A DNA stretch of 64,000 nt from Streptomyces sp. ALI-76-A (GCF_030287445.1 NZ_JASVWB010000003.1:237431-301430); one strand, 5' to 3'; counted from the stretch's first letter, positions 43,048-53,676 are shown. Notes: generated by a model from the sequence alone, not told the origin. A program made the numbers and translations.

Positions 43048-44935
43048 ATGTCCGTGGTAGCCACTCCCCCCGACGTGACAGGGACGCGTGACAAGCAAGT
43101 CAGGCGCCTGGACCGGGTGATCATCAGGTTCGCGGGTGACTCGGGTGACGGTATGCAGCTCACCGGTGACCGTTTCACCTCGGAGACGGCGTCGTTCGGC
43201 AACGATCTGTCGACGCTGCCGAACTTCCCGGCCGAGATCCGGGCCCCCGCCGGCACCCTGCCCGGCGTCTCGTCCTTCCAGCTGCACTTCGCCGATCACG
43301 ACATCCTCACGCCGGGCGACGCGCCCGACGTCCTGGTGGCGATGAACCCGGCCGCCCTGAAGGCGAACATCGCTGACCTGCCGCGCGGGGCGGAGATCAT
43401 CGTCAACACCGACGAGTTCACCAAACGGGCGATGCAGAAGGTGGGGTATTCCAGCTCCCCGTTGGAAGACGGTTCCCTCGACGGTTACCACCTCCACCCG
43501 GTGCCGCTGACCACCCTGACCGTCGAGGCACTCAAGGAATTCGACCTCACCCGCAAGGAGGCCGAGCGCAGTAAGAACATGTTCGCGCTCGGTCTGCTGT
43601 CGTGGATGTACCACCGGCCCACCGAGGGCACGGAGAAGTTCCTGAGCAGGAAGTTCGCCAAGAAGCCCGAGATCGCGGCGGCGAACATCGCCGCTTTCCG
43701 GGCGGGCTGGAACTTCGGCGAGACCACCGAGGACTTCGCGGTCTCCTACGAGGTGGCGCCGGCCGCGCAGGCGTTCCCGCCGGGCGTGTACCGGAACATC
43801 TCCGGGAACCTGGCCCTGTCCTACGGTCTGGTCGTGGCCTCCCGCCAGGCGGACCTGCCGCTGTTCCTGGGCTCGTACCCGATCACCCCGGCGTCGGACA
43901 TCCTGCACGAGCTGAGCCGGCACAAGAACTTCGGTGTGCGCACCTTCCAGGCCGAGGACGAGATCGCCGGCATCGGCGCGGCGCTCGGGGCGGCCTTCGG
44001 CGGCTCACTGGCGGTGACGACCACCTCCGGTCCGGGTGTGGCGCTCAAGAGCGAGACGATCGGGTTGGCGGTGTCGCTGGAACTGCCGCTGCTGATCGTG
44101 GACATCCAGCGGGGCGGCCCGTCCACCGGTCTGCCGACCAAGACCGAGCAGGCGGACCTGCTCCAGGCGATGTACGGCCGCAACGGCGAGGCACCGGTCC
44201 CGGTCGTGGCCCCGCGCACCCCGGCCGACTGCTTCGACGCCGCCCTGGAAGCCGCCCGCATCGCCCTGACCTACCGCACCCCCGTCTTCCTCCTCTCCGA
44301 CGGATACCTCGCGAACGGCAGCGAACCCTGGCGCGTCCCGGAGCCGGACGAACTGCCGGACCTCCAGGTGCGGTTCGCGCAGGGACCGAACCACACCCTG
44401 GACGACGGCACCGAGGTGTTCTGGCCCTACAAGCGCGACCCGCACACCCTTGCCCGGCCCTGGGCGGTGCCGGGCACGCCCGGCCTGGAGCACCGGATCG
44501 GCGGCATCGAGAAGCAGGACGGCACGGGCAACATCTCCTACGACCCCGCCAACCACGACTTCATGGTCCGCACCCGCCAGGCCAAGATCGACGGCATCCA
44601 GGTCCCGGACATCGAGGCGGACGACCCCGACAAGGCCCGCACCCTGGTCCTGGGCTGGGGATCCACCTATGGGCCGATCACGGCGGCCGTCCGCCGCCTG
44701 CGCGCCGCCGGGGAACCGATCGCGCAGGTCCACCTGCGCCACCTCAACCCCTTCCCGAAGAACCTCGGCGAGGTTCTCGCCCGGTACGAGCGGATCGTCG
44801 TCCCCGAGATGAACCTCGGCCAGCTGGCGCTGCTGCTGCGCGCCAGGTACCTGGTCGACGCCCACTCCTACAACCAGGTCAACGGCATGCCGTTCAAGGC
44901 GCAGCAGCTCGCCGACGCACTGCGGGAGATCCTCC

Positions 44936-44946
<11 letters not shown>
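43048..44946 (+). CDS. korA: 2-oxoacid:ferredoxin oxidoreductase, alpha/gamma subunit
   Basis: A 632-residue fused gamma-alpha subunit. The N-terminal gamma part begins IIRFAGDSGDGMQLTGDRF; the alpha part has SYPITPASDILHELS, EDEIAGIGAALGAAFGG, TTTSGPGVALKSE and DIQRGGPSTGLPTKTEQADL, the TPP-enzyme pyrimidine-binding half. With the next gene it oxidatively decarboxylates a 2-oxoacid, most likely 2-oxoglutarate as in mycobacterial KorAB, and reduces ferredoxin. ATG at 43,048 follows CAGGAG. The pair is usually a core-chromosome operon, so a copy near the replicon end may be a second one. A pathway role, for example feeding ferredoxin to P450s, is only speculative. Confidence 0.93.
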
Positions 44947-45961
<1,015 letters not shown>

Positions 45962-45975
45962 CCGGCCACGAGCGT

Positions 45976-46025
45976 GCGAAACGGCCCGGCGCGACCTGGA
46001 CCAGGTCGCGCCGGGCCGCTTTCGC
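45976..46025. terminator. Long bidirectional terminator after korB
   Basis: CGGCCCGGCGCGACCTGG at 45,982-45,999 pairs perfectly with 46,001-46,018, and outer GCGAAA pairs with TTTCGC around one bulged C. With A and T runs on opposite flanks it serves both korB and the convergent MMPL gene. Confidence 0.85.
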
Positions 46026-46041
46026 GGGTCCGTGCGGCGTG

Positions 46042-48306
46042 TCAGTGCACGAGGTCCCGCTCGTGCTCCGGGCTGGTCCGCGGGCCCCGCGGAGCGGTGG
46101 ACTGCAGTCGCCGCTGTAGCTTCTCGCCCTCGACGTCCACGTTCGGCAGCAGCCGGTCGAGCCACTTCGGCAGCCACCAGGCGGTGTCGCCGAGCAGCGA
46201 GTGCACGGCGGGCACGATCACCATCCGGACCACGAAGGCGTCGAACAGGACGGCCGCGGCGAGGCCGAAGCCCATCATCGCGACCAGGTCGTCGGCCTCG
46301 AAGATGAAGCCCGAGAAGACACTGATCATGATGATCGCGGCGGCCACCACCACCCGGCCGCTGTGCCGGAAGCCGGTGACGACGGCCTCCTTCGCCGGAG
46401 CGCCGTGGACGTACGCCTCACGCATCCGGGTGACCAGGAAGACCTCGTAGTCCATGGCGAGGCCGAAGACCACGCCGATCATGAAGATCGGCAGCGTCGT
46501 CATGATCGGGCCGGTCTGCTCGATGCCGAAGAAGCCGGAGCCCCAGCCGAGCTGGAACACCGCGACCAGCGCGCCGAGCGCCGCGCTCACCGAGAGCAGG
46601 AAGCCGAGCGCCGCCTTCAGCGGGACCAGGACCGAGCGGAACACCAGGAGCAGCAGCAGGAAGGCCAGGCCGACCACCAGGCCCAGGTAGGGCAGCAGCG
46701 CGTCGGACAGGGTCTGCGAGAAGTCGATGAACAGCGCGGTCTGGCCGGTCACCAGGATCTCGGTGGCACCCGAGGACCCCTCCAGCGCCGGCGCCCGCGC
46801 GCGGATGTCCTTGACCAGGTTCTCGGTCTCGGTGTCGGTCGGGCCGGTCTTCGGGACGATGCTGAAGATGGCGGTGTCGCCGGCCTTGTTGGCGGTGGCC
46901 TTGGACACCGAGTCGACGCTCGCGGTCTTCTTCAGGGCCTCGCCGACCTTGTCGCCGGCGGCGGCCGCGTCCTTGCCCTCGACGGTGACCGTCAGCGGGC
47001 CGTTGAAGCCGGGGCCGAAAGAGTCGGACAGCAGGTCGTACGCCTTGCGCTGGGTGGTGTCGGTCGCCATCGTGCCCTCGCCGGGCAGGCCCAGCTCCAG
47101 CTTGGTGGCGGGCAGGGCGATCGCGCCGAGGCCGACCACCGCGAGGAGCAGCACCCCGAGCGGGCGGCGCACCACGAAGGACGCCCAGCGCGTGGACAGG
47201 GTCGGCCTGGTCCGCGCGGCCAGCTTCGCGGCCTTCTTCTCGGACCTGCGCAGCTTGCGCGCCGACAGCGGCTTCTTGGTCCGGACGAGGCGGCGGTCCG
47301 CGACCCGCAGCACCCGGCGCGGCGCGAAGCCGAGCAGGGCGGGCACGAAGGTGACCGCGATCAGCACGGCGACGGCGACCGTACCCGCCGCGGCGAGCGC
47401 CATCTTGGTGAGGATCGGGATGTTGACGACCGCGAGGCCGGCCAGCGCGATGATGACGGTGAGTCCGGCGAAGACGACGGCCGAACCGGCGGTGCCGGTC
47501 GCGATGCCCGCGGCCTCCTGCGGGGTGCGGCCCTCGGAGATCTCGGCGCGGTAGCGGGAGACGATGAACAGGGCGTAGTCGATGCCGACCGCGAGGCCGA
47601 TCATCATCGCCAGGGTCGACGTCGTGGCGGACAGCCCGAGGGTGGAGCCGAGCGCGGCGATGGCGGAGACGCCGACCCCCACCCCGATCAGGGCGGTGAG
47701 CAGCGGCATGCCGGCGGCGATCACCGAGCCGAAGGTGAGGAGCAGGACGATGGCCGAGATCAGCACACCGATCTGCTCGCCGGTGCCGGACATGGTCTGC
47801 TCGATCGCGACCGCGTCACCGCCCGCCTCGACGGTCAGGCCGCCGTCGCGGGCCCGGTCGGTCGCCTCGGTGAGCGCGTCGTGCGCCTCGTCGGTGAGCT
47901 CGGGTGCGGCGACCTCGTAGGTCACCACGGCATAGGCGGTGCGGCCGTCCTCGCTGATCGTGCCGGCTTCGAACGGGTCGGCGACGTCGGCCACCTGGGG
48001 CGCCTTGCCGAGCTCCCCGAGGAGTTCGCCGATCGCCGCCTTCTCGTCGGCGATCTTCTCGTCCTGGGGCGCGCGGATCACCACGCGGGCGGTGGCACCG
48101 TCGGCGCCGGCATCCGGGAACTTCTCCTCGAGCAGGTCGAACGCCTTCTGCGACTCGGTGCCCGGCATCGAGAACTGCTCGGTCGGCGGTGTGGGGGCGG
48201 AGGAGGCCGCGGCACCGACGCCGACGACGATCAGCACCCACAACAGGGTCACGAGGCCGCGCCGCCGGAAGGCGAAGCGGCCGAGTTTGTACAGGAAGGT
48301 AGCCAC
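46042..48306 (-). CDS. MMPL family RND-type membrane transporter
   Basis: A 754-residue protein with the MMPL layout: one N-terminal transmembrane helix, a large outside domain, five to six helices (MIGLAVGIDYALFIVSRYR with the family GxxxDY motif), a basic cytoplasmic linker, then the same pattern again (VVFGLAMDYEVFLVTRMRE). Relatives export lipids or peptides, or confer drug tolerance. GTG at 48,306 was chosen because the protein then starts VATFLYKLGRFAFRRR directly before the first helix; a longer in-frame upstream part is Pro-rich and unlikely. It may contribute to export, but nothing ties it to the cluster except distance. Confidence 0.88.
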   Translation of the reverse strand: MATFLYKLGRFAFRRRGLVTLLWVLIVVGVGAAASSAPTPPTEQFSMPGTESQKAFDLLEEKFPDAGADGATARVVIRAPQDEKIADEKAAIGELLGELGKAPQVADVADPFEAGTISEDGRTAYAVVTYEVAAPELTDEAHDALTEATDRARDGGLTVEAGGDAVAIEQTMSGTGEQIGVLISAIVLLLTFGSVIAAGMPLLTALIGVGVGVSAIAALGSTLGLSATTSTLAMMIGLAVGIDYALFIVSRYRAEISEGRTPQEAAGIATGTAGSAVVFAGLTVIIALAGLAVVNIPILTKMALAAAGTVAVAVLIAVTFVPALLGFAPRRVLRVADRRLVRTKKPLSARKLRRSEKKAAKLAARTRPTLSTRWASFVVRRPLGVLLLAVVGLGAIALPATKLELGLPGEGTMATDTTQRKAYDLLSDSFGPGFNGPLTVTVEGKDAAAAGDKVGEALKKTASVDSVSKATANKAGDTAIFSIVPKTGPTDTETENLVKDIRARAPALEGSSGATEILVTGQTALFIDFSQTLSDALLPYLGLVVGLAFLLLLLVFRSVLVPLKAALGFLLSVSAALGALVAVFQLGWGSGFFGIEQTGPIMTTLPIFMIGVVFGLAMDYEVFLVTRMREAYVHGAPAKEAVVTGFRHSGRVVVAAAIIMISVFSGFIFEADDLVAMMGFGLAAAVLFDAFVVRMVIVPAVHSLLGDTAWWLPKWLDRLLPNVDVEGEKLQRRLQSTAPRGPRTSPEHERDLVH

Positions 48307-48520
48307 GGGTAACCGCACTTCCGTCGAGTGGGGGGCAGGAGGATCCGATGCGGCCGACCGCCCCGGCTGAGCACAGGGCGGTGGCTCTGACATGCACACA
48401 CGTTGACCCAGCGAGTGTTCGCGGGGCCGGTTTCTGTGGTGGAACGCGACCGATGCTGGAGCGATCGTCGAGGGGATGGACCAGTTCCGGCCAACGGCCG
48501 CGCTGCGTACGCCCGTTCGC

Positions 48521-49033
48521 CTAGGCCGCCGTCGCCAGGGCGGGCACGCTCACCGTGCCCGTGCCCTGCCGCACCACGGGCCGTACGGCCCGGCCGCGGT
48601 GGACGGCGAAGACGTAGCAGCGCAGGACGAGGAAGCGGCCGGTGCCGGCGAGGCCGGAGGCACCGAGGTAGACGAGCTGCTCGGCCGGCAGGCCGGGGGA
48701 GGGCTGCAGCAGGTGCAGGACCCAGACGGCGACGCTGGTGGCCAGGTAGGCCGCCGTCGCCGAGCCCGCGGACTGCCAGTGCTCGCGCCATCCGGCGCCC
48801 CGACCCCTGGCGAAGGTGAAGCGGGCGTGGAGGTCGGTGCACAGCAGGGTCGAGGCGACGGTGACGGCCGCGTTAGCGACCGCCCAGGGCATCGTCGCGG
48901 CCAGCAGTGGCACCGCGAGGCTGGAGAGGACTCCGACGCCGCCGCCGAGGACCGCGAACCGGAGGAAGGAGGCGATGGGGCCGGGGCCGGCCGGAGTCGC
49001 CACATCGGGCTTGTGTGCGAGCGGCGACTTCAT
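48521..49033 (-). CDS. GtrA-like four-helix membrane protein
   Basis: A 170-residue protein with four hydrophobic segments and the GtrA pattern FLRFAVLGGGVGVLSSL near the N terminus and LVYLGASGLAGTGRFLVLRCYVF near the C terminus. GtrA-like proteins are thought to help move polyprenyl-linked sugars across the membrane, but many have no known role. ATG follows GAGGAAGGA. It starts 28 bases after the DUF4097 gene, so the two form an operon. Confidence 0.8.
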   Translation of the reverse strand: MKSPLAHKPDVATPAGPGPIASFLRFAVLGGGVGVLSSLAVPLLAATMPWAVANAAVTVASTLLCTDLHARFTFARGRGAGWREHWQSAGSATAAYLATSVAVWVLHLLQPSPGLPAEQLVYLGASGLAGTGRFLVLRCYVFAVHRGRAVRPVVRQGTGTVSVPALATAA

Positions 49034-49061
49034 GGCGGCGTCCTTCCTCAGGGCTGGTGTG

Positions 49062-49733
49062 TTACAGGCTGCGGGCGGTGATGTCGCCGTAGGCGGTGGT
49101 GGCGTGGACGGCCAGCTCCGCGGCGGAACCGGCCGTGTTGCTCAGGGAGTTGTCGACCCGGCCGTAGCCGGTGCCGGCGTCGAGGGTGGCCGAGGTGCCG
49201 CGGGCGGCGCCGACCGTGATGGCGCCCTGCTCGGTGCGCAGGGTGAGCGTGCCGCGCACCGCCTCGGTGACGGTGAGGTCGCCCTTGTGCGTGGTCAGCT
49301 CGGCGGTGCCGTCCAGTCGGCCGACGGTGATGTCACCGGCCTGGAGGGACAGGCGGGCGTTCGCGGTCTCGTCGAGCCGGACCGTGCCCTGCGCACCCTC
49401 GAAGGTGACGTCACCGAGGCGACCGGCGCCGCGGAGTTCACCGCTGGCCGCCTTCGCCTCGACGCGTGAGCCGGCGGGCAGTTCGACGGTCACCTCCAGG
49501 GAGCCGAAGGCGCCGATGACCGGGTTCGTCTCCTGCCGGGTCTCGATGCGCAGGACGCCGTCGGCGTAGGCCACCTCGGTCTGCTCCGCCGCCTTCACGT
49601 CCCGGCTCCTGGAGGGGGCGGAGGGCCGGACGTCGACAGTGGTGTCGGCCCGGTCGCCGGCCACGAACCGGATGTTCCCGGCGGGGACGTCCACGACGAC
49701 GGTGAGGGGGGCGGGGGTCTTGAACGTCTGCAT
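49062..49733 (-). CDS. DUF4097 beta-strand repeat protein (copy 2)
   Basis: A 223-residue protein of repeated short strands (GDITVGRLDGTAELTTHKGD and similar), close to the copy at 51,741; both end in Y-G-D-I-T-A-R-S-L. ATG at 49,733 follows AAGGAG and matches the start of the other copy (T-F-x-x-P-A-P). There is no signal peptide. Its promoter carries CGTTGCA motifs shared with the MFS exporter, copy 3 and the MarR-like regulator. The function is unknown. Confidence 0.82.
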   Translation of the reverse strand: MQTFKTPAPLTVVVDVPAGNIRFVAGDRADTTVDVRPSAPSRSRDVKAAEQTEVAYADGVLRIETRQETNPVIGAFGSLEVTVELPAGSRVEAKAASGELRGAGRLGDVTFEGAQGTVRLDETANARLSLQAGDITVGRLDGTAELTTHKGDLTVTEAVRGTLTLRTEQGAITVGAARGTSATLDAGTGYGRVDNSLSNTAGSAAELAVHATTAYGDITARSL

Positions 49734-49765
49734 CTCAGGCTCCTTGTTCGCTGTTTCCGATGAGT

Positions 49766-49900
49766 GAAACGCTACGTTGCATTCATGGATCCGGCAACTG
49801 TGTTGTTGCATAAAATGGATGTTATTGCAGTTCAGCTCACCGAAATCGTTGCAACGACTCCAAAGCTAACGCAACAGCGGCGATCCGATTGCGTTGCAAT
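49766..49900. promoter_or_regulatory. CGTTGCA operator cluster, site group A
   Basis: The divergent region (49,734-50,089) between DUF4097 copy 2 and the MFS gene contains CTACGTTGCATTCA near 49,772, GTTGCATAAAA near 49,805, the palindrome CGTTGCAACG at 49,847-49,856, and ATTGCGTTGCAAT at 49,888-49,900. A 20-base block ending in CTACGTTGCATTCA is repeated exactly at 52,464-52,483. This stretch is unusually AT-rich for the window. These look like binding sites of one regulator, probably the MarR/GbsR-like protein at 52,651. Confidence 0.6.
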
Positions 49901-50089
49901 GAATGCGAGTGAACGCTGTCTGCCGGTCCGCTGGGCCGACTGCCGTTGTAGCGCGCTCCGGCCGCCCGGTGGCCTGCTTCGGGTGATCTTCGACCCGTCC
50001 TTGAGCAGGGCTGAACCGGCCCTCCGGCGGGTCTTGGGACGTTGGCCGGCGACTGCCCGCCCCGTCCGTCCGTCATCAGGAGGCCTTTC

Positions 50090-51484
50090 ATGACCGTGCA
50101 GGTGTCGGAGCCGACGGTGGTGCCCGAGGCACCCGCACCGCGCGGCCGCGGCCGCGGCCGGGTCCGGGGTGCCGCCGCGCTCGGCGTGATCGCCGGGTGC
50201 AACGCGATGATCCAGCTCGACGACCCGATCGTGAACATCGCGCTGCCCGGCCTGCGCGAGTCACTCGGACTGTCCACGGTGGGCGCGGCGTGGGTGATCA
50301 ACGCCTATCTGCTCACGTTCGGCGGCCTGCTGCTGCTCGGCGGCCGGGCCGGGGACATCCTGGGCCGCCGCAGGGTGTTCATGGCGGGCGTCGCCCTGTT
50401 CACGGCGGCCGCCGCCCTGCGCGGCCTCGCGCAGTCCGCGGAGTTCCTGATCGCCGTACGGGCCGTCCAGGGCGCCGGCGCGGCGCTCGCGGCGCCCAGC
50501 GGGCTCGCCCTGCTGCTGAGCACGTTCGCGGAAGGGGCCTCCCGCAAGCGGGCCATCGCCGTGTGCACCATGGTGGGCGCGGTCAGCACCGCCGGCGGGC
50601 TGCTGCTGGCGGGGGCGCTCACCTCGCTCAGCTCCTGGCGCTGGGTGCTGTATCTCGACGTCCCGCTGGGCCTGGCGATCGTGCTGCTCACGCCGTTCGT
50701 GCTCGACGAGACCCCCCGCCACCGCGGCCGCTTCGACCTGCCCGGCGCGCTGCTGTCCGCGCTGGGCGCCGCCCTGCTCGTCTACGGGCTGGCGCAGGCC
50801 GCCGAGCGGGACTGGAGCGACCCGGTGGTCGTCGGCTGTGTGCTGGGCGGGGTCGTGACGCTGGCGGTGTTCGCGGCCGTCGAGCGGCGCGCGCGGCAGC
50901 CGATCGTGGCGCCACGGCTGTTCGCCGACCGCGACCGGCTGCTCGCGTACCTGGGGACGCTCGCGGTGCCCGGCGCGCTGATCGGCACCTACTTCTTCCT
51001 CAACCAGTACTTCCAGCAGCAGCACGGCTGGTCGGCGCTGGCCACCGCGTGGGCACTGCTGCCGCTGCCGGTCACCATGGCCGTGGCGGCGGCGGTCGCC
51101 GTGCGGCTCGAACGGCACATCGGCACCCGCCGGTTGTGGGCCACGGGTGCCGTACTGCTGATCACGGGCAACCTGTGGCTGTCCACGCTCGCGGCGGGCG
51201 ACGGCTACCCGGGCGCGGTGCTGCCGGCGCTGGTGCTGCTCGGCGCGGGGATGGCGTTCAGTGTGCTGCCGCCGACCGTCCTGGCCACGTCGGGGCTGCG
51301 CGGCGACGAGGCGGGCACGGCCTCCAGCGTCCTCAACTCCCTCCAGTCCGTGGGAGGTTCGATCGGCCTGGCCACGCTCGTCATGGTCTCCTCGCACAAC
51401 GGCGGGATGACGGGCGGTTTCGCCACGGGGGCGGCCTTCGCGGGCTGCGCACTGCTGGCCGCGCTGTTCCTGCGCCACCGCTGA
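50090..51484 (+). CDS. MFS drug exporter, EmrB/QacA type
   Basis: A 464-residue transporter with about 12-14 hydrophobic segments. Typical motifs are QLDDPIVNIALPGLRESLG in the first helix region, GGRAGDILGRRRVFMAG (motif A between helices 2 and 3) and AVRAVQGAGAALAAPSGLALL (motif C region). ATG follows CAGGAGG. It is divergent from DUF4097 copy 2 and shares the CGTTGCA region with it, so it is probably induced by the same signal. The substrate is unknown; a multidrug or antibiotic efflux role is typical for the family. Confidence 0.88.
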   Translation: MTVQVSEPTVVPEAPAPRGRGRGRVRGAAALGVIAGCNAMIQLDDPIVNIALPGLRESLGLSTVGAAWVINAYLLTFGGLLLLGGRAGDILGRRRVFMAGVALFTAAAALRGLAQSAEFLIAVRAVQGAGAALAAPSGLALLLSTFAEGASRKRAIAVCTMVGAVSTAGGLLLAGALTSLSSWRWVLYLDVPLGLAIVLLTPFVLDETPRHRGRFDLPGALLSALGAALLVYGLAQAAERDWSDPVVVGCVLGGVVTLAVFAAVERRARQPIVAPRLFADRDRLLAYLGTLAVPGALIGTYFFLNQYFQQQHGWSALATAWALLPLPVTMAVAAAVAVRLERHIGTRRLWATGAVLLITGNLWLSTLAAGDGYPGAVLPALVLLGAGMAFSVLPPTVLATSGLRGDEAGTASSVLNSLQSVGGSIGLATLVMVSSHNGGMTGGFATGAAFAGCALLAALFLRHR

Positions 51485-51531
51485 CAGCGGCACCGGCGAT
51501 CCCGGACCGCCGCCCGCCGGGGCTCCGCCGG

Positions 51532-51580
51532 GCGAAGGCCCGTCGCAGCCATCGGGGTGAGGGCGGTGACGGGCCTTCGC
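51532..51580. terminator. Terminator between MFS and DUF4097 copy 3
   Basis: GCGAAGGCCCGTC at 51,532-51,544 pairs perfectly with GACGGGCCTTCGC at 51,568-51,580 (13 base pairs, 23-base loop). It lies 48 bases after the MFS stop, between convergent genes. Nothing else is seen between 51,580 and 51,740. Confidence 0.7.
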
Positions 51581-51740
51581 GGGGCGGGGGCGGTGTGCCG
51601 GGGCGGGGGCTGCGCGAGGCGGCGCGCGCCCGAAGGAGGGCAGGTCCGCCAGAGGGCGCATGTCCGCGTGGACCGGGCCGGGCGGGACGTGCGCGGCCCG
51701 TTCGCCGCGATGGCCGGGCCGGTCGTGAGAGGTGCTCCTC

Positions 51741-52430
51741 TCACAGGCTGCGGGCGGTGATGTCGCCGTAGGAGGTGGTCGCGCGGAGGGTCAGGGCGGC
51801 GGCGGGGCCGTCGGTGTTGTCGAGGGTGTTGTGGATGCGGCCGTAGGCGGTGCCGGCGTCGAGGGAGGCGGAGGTGCCGCGGGCGGCGCCGACCGTGATG
51901 TCGCCGCGTTCCGTGCGCAGGGTGACCGTGCCGCGGGTGGCTTCGGTGATGTTCAGGTCGCCCTGCTGGGTGCTGATCTCGGCGGGACCGTTCAGGCGGC
52001 CGACGGTGATGTCGCCGGCCTGGAGGGCGAGGCGGGCACTCGCGGTCTCGTCGAGCTTGACCGTGCCGTGCGCGCCGGCGAAGGTCACGTCGCCGAGGCG
52101 TCCGACGCCGCGGAGCTCGACGCTGGCCGCCTTGACTTCGACGCGGGAGCCGGCGGGCAGCTGGACGGTGACCTCGATGGACCCGGAAGCGCCGAAGATC
52201 TGGTTCTTCGCCGGGGTCTCGATCCGCAGGACACCGTCGCGGTAGTCGACCGTGGTCTGCTCGGCCGTCTTCACATCCCGGCTCTTGGAGGCGTTCGCGG
52301 GCAGCACCTCCACCGTGGTGTCGGCCCGGTCGGCGGCGATGAACCGGATGTGCCCCGCCGGGACGTCCAGGACGGCGGCGATGGGTGCGGGGGCGTCGAA
52401 CGTGTGCGTCGTGCTCTGGGTCTTCTGCAT
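51741..52430 (-). CDS. DUF4097 beta-strand repeat protein (copy 3)
   Basis: A 229-residue close paralogue of the protein at 49,062, with the same strand repeats and the same C-terminal Y-G-D-I-T-A-R-S-L; the last ~40 bases of the two genes are nearly identical. ATG follows CAGGAG. It is divergent from the MarR/GbsR-like regulator, and the shared promoter has several CGTTGCA motifs. The two copies flank the MFS gene as if a unit had been duplicated. The function is unknown. Confidence 0.82.
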   Translation of the reverse strand: MQKTQSTTHTFDAPAPIAAVLDVPAGHIRFIAADRADTTVEVLPANASKSRDVKTAEQTTVDYRDGVLRIETPAKNQIFGASGSIEVTVQLPAGSRVEVKAASVELRGVGRLGDVTFAGAHGTVKLDETASARLALQAGDITVGRLNGPAEISTQQGDLNITEATRGTVTLRTERGDITVGAARGTSASLDAGTAYGRIHNTLDNTDGPAAALTLRATTSYGDITARSL

Positions 52431-52463
52431 CGCGGACTCCTGGACTAGTTGTTTCCGGTGAGA

Positions 52464-52600
52464 GAAACGCTACGTTGCATTCAAGCGGGTGGCAACGGCA
52501 GCGTTGCGATCAGTCGCTATAAATGCAGGTCACTGGAGCTAAAACGTTGCAATGGATGTGAATTTAACGCAACATCCGTTGTTCGAATCGTTGCAATGGA
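52464..52600. promoter_or_regulatory. CGTTGCA operator cluster, site group B
   Basis: The 220-base divergent region between DUF4097 copy 3 and the regulator contains CTACGTTGCATTCA (block 52,464-52,483), GCGTTGCGA near 52,501, and the direct repeats CGTTGCAATGGA at 52,545-52,556 and 52,589-52,600. An inverted copy AACGCAAC lies between. It is the same motif family as at 49,766-49,900, so the regulator probably controls itself, both DUF4097 genes and the exporter. Confidence 0.6.
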
Positions 52601-52650
52601 GTGGCGGTGAACGCTATGGTGTTCCCCTACGGAGCACGAAGGAGACCGTG

Positions 52651-53409
52651 ATGCCGGGAGGCAGACTCACCCAGCAGGAACGTCAGCAGATCGCGCTGGG
52701 ACTGGCCGACGGCCTCGCCTACGCGGAGATCGCCAGGCGCCTGGACCGCCCGACCTCGACGATCACGCGCGAGGTCATGCGCAACGGCGGTCCCACCGCC
52801 TACCGCGCCGACCTGGCCCACCGCGCCACCGAACGCCGTACTCACCGTCGCCGGCAGGCCGCGCCCCACGGCGGGCCCAAGGCGCCCGAGCAGGCCCACG
52901 GACGCGACGCCGAAGCCGTGCGCGAGTACGAGGAGACGCTCACCACCGTCTTCATGCAATCGGGCGTGCCCAAGATGATGGCCCGGGTGCTGGTCTGCCT
53001 CTACACCACCGACTCGGGCAGCCTCACCGCGTCCGAACTCGTCCAGCGCCTCCAGGTCAGCCCCGCGTCCGTCTCCAAGGCGATCACGTTCCTCGAGGGC
53101 CAGGGCCTCGTCCGCCGGGAGCGCGACGAAGGCCGCCGTGAGCGCTACCTCGTCGACGACGACGTCTGGTACCAGGCCACGATCGCCAGTGCCCGGTCCC
53201 TCGCGCAGGTCGTCGAGACCTCACGGCAGGGCGTCGGCATCCTCGGCCCCGGCACGCCGGCCGGCACCCGGCTCGAGAACATCGCCCGCTTCCTCGACTT
53301 CGTCAGCGAGAGCACCGCCCGCGCCGCGGAGCAGGCCCGCGAGGTCCTCCACACGAAACCCGGAACGACCTCGGACGGCGCCGCCGGGCCGGACACGGAC
53401 CACGGATAG
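52651..53409 (+). CDS. MarR/GbsR-like regulator fused to IS30-type HTH
   Basis: A 252-residue regulator with two DNA-binding parts. Residues ~5-65 (LTQQERQQIALGLADGLAY, EIARRLDRPTSTITREVMRN, YRADLAHR) are the HTH_38-like domain found at the N terminus of IS30 transposases. Residues ~95-190 (SGSLTASELVQRLQVSPASV, SKAITFLEGQGLVRRERDEG) are a winged helix of the MarR/GbsR type, followed by a dimerization helix. ATG at 52,651 follows AAGGAGA. There is no transposase catalytic domain, so it is a captured DNA-binding module, not an IS element. It probably binds the CGTTGCA sites. Confidence 0.82.
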   Translation: MPGGRLTQQERQQIALGLADGLAYAEIARRLDRPTSTITREVMRNGGPTAYRADLAHRATERRTHRRRQAAPHGGPKAPEQAHGRDAEAVREYEETLTTVFMQSGVPKMMARVLVCLYTTDSGSLTASELVQRLQVSPASVSKAITFLEGQGLVRRERDEGRRERYLVDDDVWYQATIASARSLAQVVETSRQGVGILGPGTPAGTRLENIARFLDFVSESTARAAEQAREVLHTKPGTTSDGAAGPDTDHG

Positions 53410-53427
53410 GTCCCGCCGGGAACACCC

Positions 53428-53532
53428 CTACGGCCAGCCGATGTCGTCGTCGGACGGCAGCTCCCGCGTCGGTGCCGGCCGGCCGCCGCAGCCTCCCAGG
53501 GCAGCACGGCGTGCAGGAACCGAGTGCTCCAT
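53428..53532 (-). CDS. Tiny peptide ending in DDDIGWP (peptide 1)
   Basis: A possible 34-codon gene between the MarR-like and XRE-TPR regulators, on the opposite strand. ATG at 53,532 follows GGGAG with a six-base spacing. It ends LPSDDDIGWP. The six residues DDIGWP recur in the secreted-type peptide at 61,092, and the two loci share 17 identical bases (53,432-53,448 and 61,111-61,127). This copy has no hydrophobic leader, so it could be a relic, a cytoplasmic peptide or a coincidence. Translation has not been shown. Confidence 0.4.
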   Translation of the reverse strand: MEHSVPARRAALGGCGGRPAPTRELPSDDDIGWP

Positions 53533-53676
53533 GGACGACTCCCGGGTGCAGAGCGGGACAGCGCGCAGGCGCCGCCGGACTTGGCACTCGGGATCCTGCC
53601 CGGGATCGTTCGAGAGCCGCTCGAAGACCGCATGAGGAGCGCACGAAGTCCGCATGAGAAGCGGGGCACCGGACCT

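Noticed and set aside
46201..48312. A 703-codon plus-strand frame opposite the MMPL gene
   Set aside because: The product is a charged, Gly/Asp/Arg-rich stretch without a domain, while the minus-strand frame has all MMPL motifs and membrane segments.
48307..48399. Upstream ATG start for the MMPL gene
   Set aside because: It adds a Pro/Ser-rich tail before a helix that MMPL proteins start with; GTG at 48,306 fits the family better.
52651..52850. IS30 element suggested by the HTH_38 domain
   Set aside because: The domain continues into a MarR/GbsR fold; there is no DDE catalytic region, and no terminal inverted repeats or target duplication were seen.
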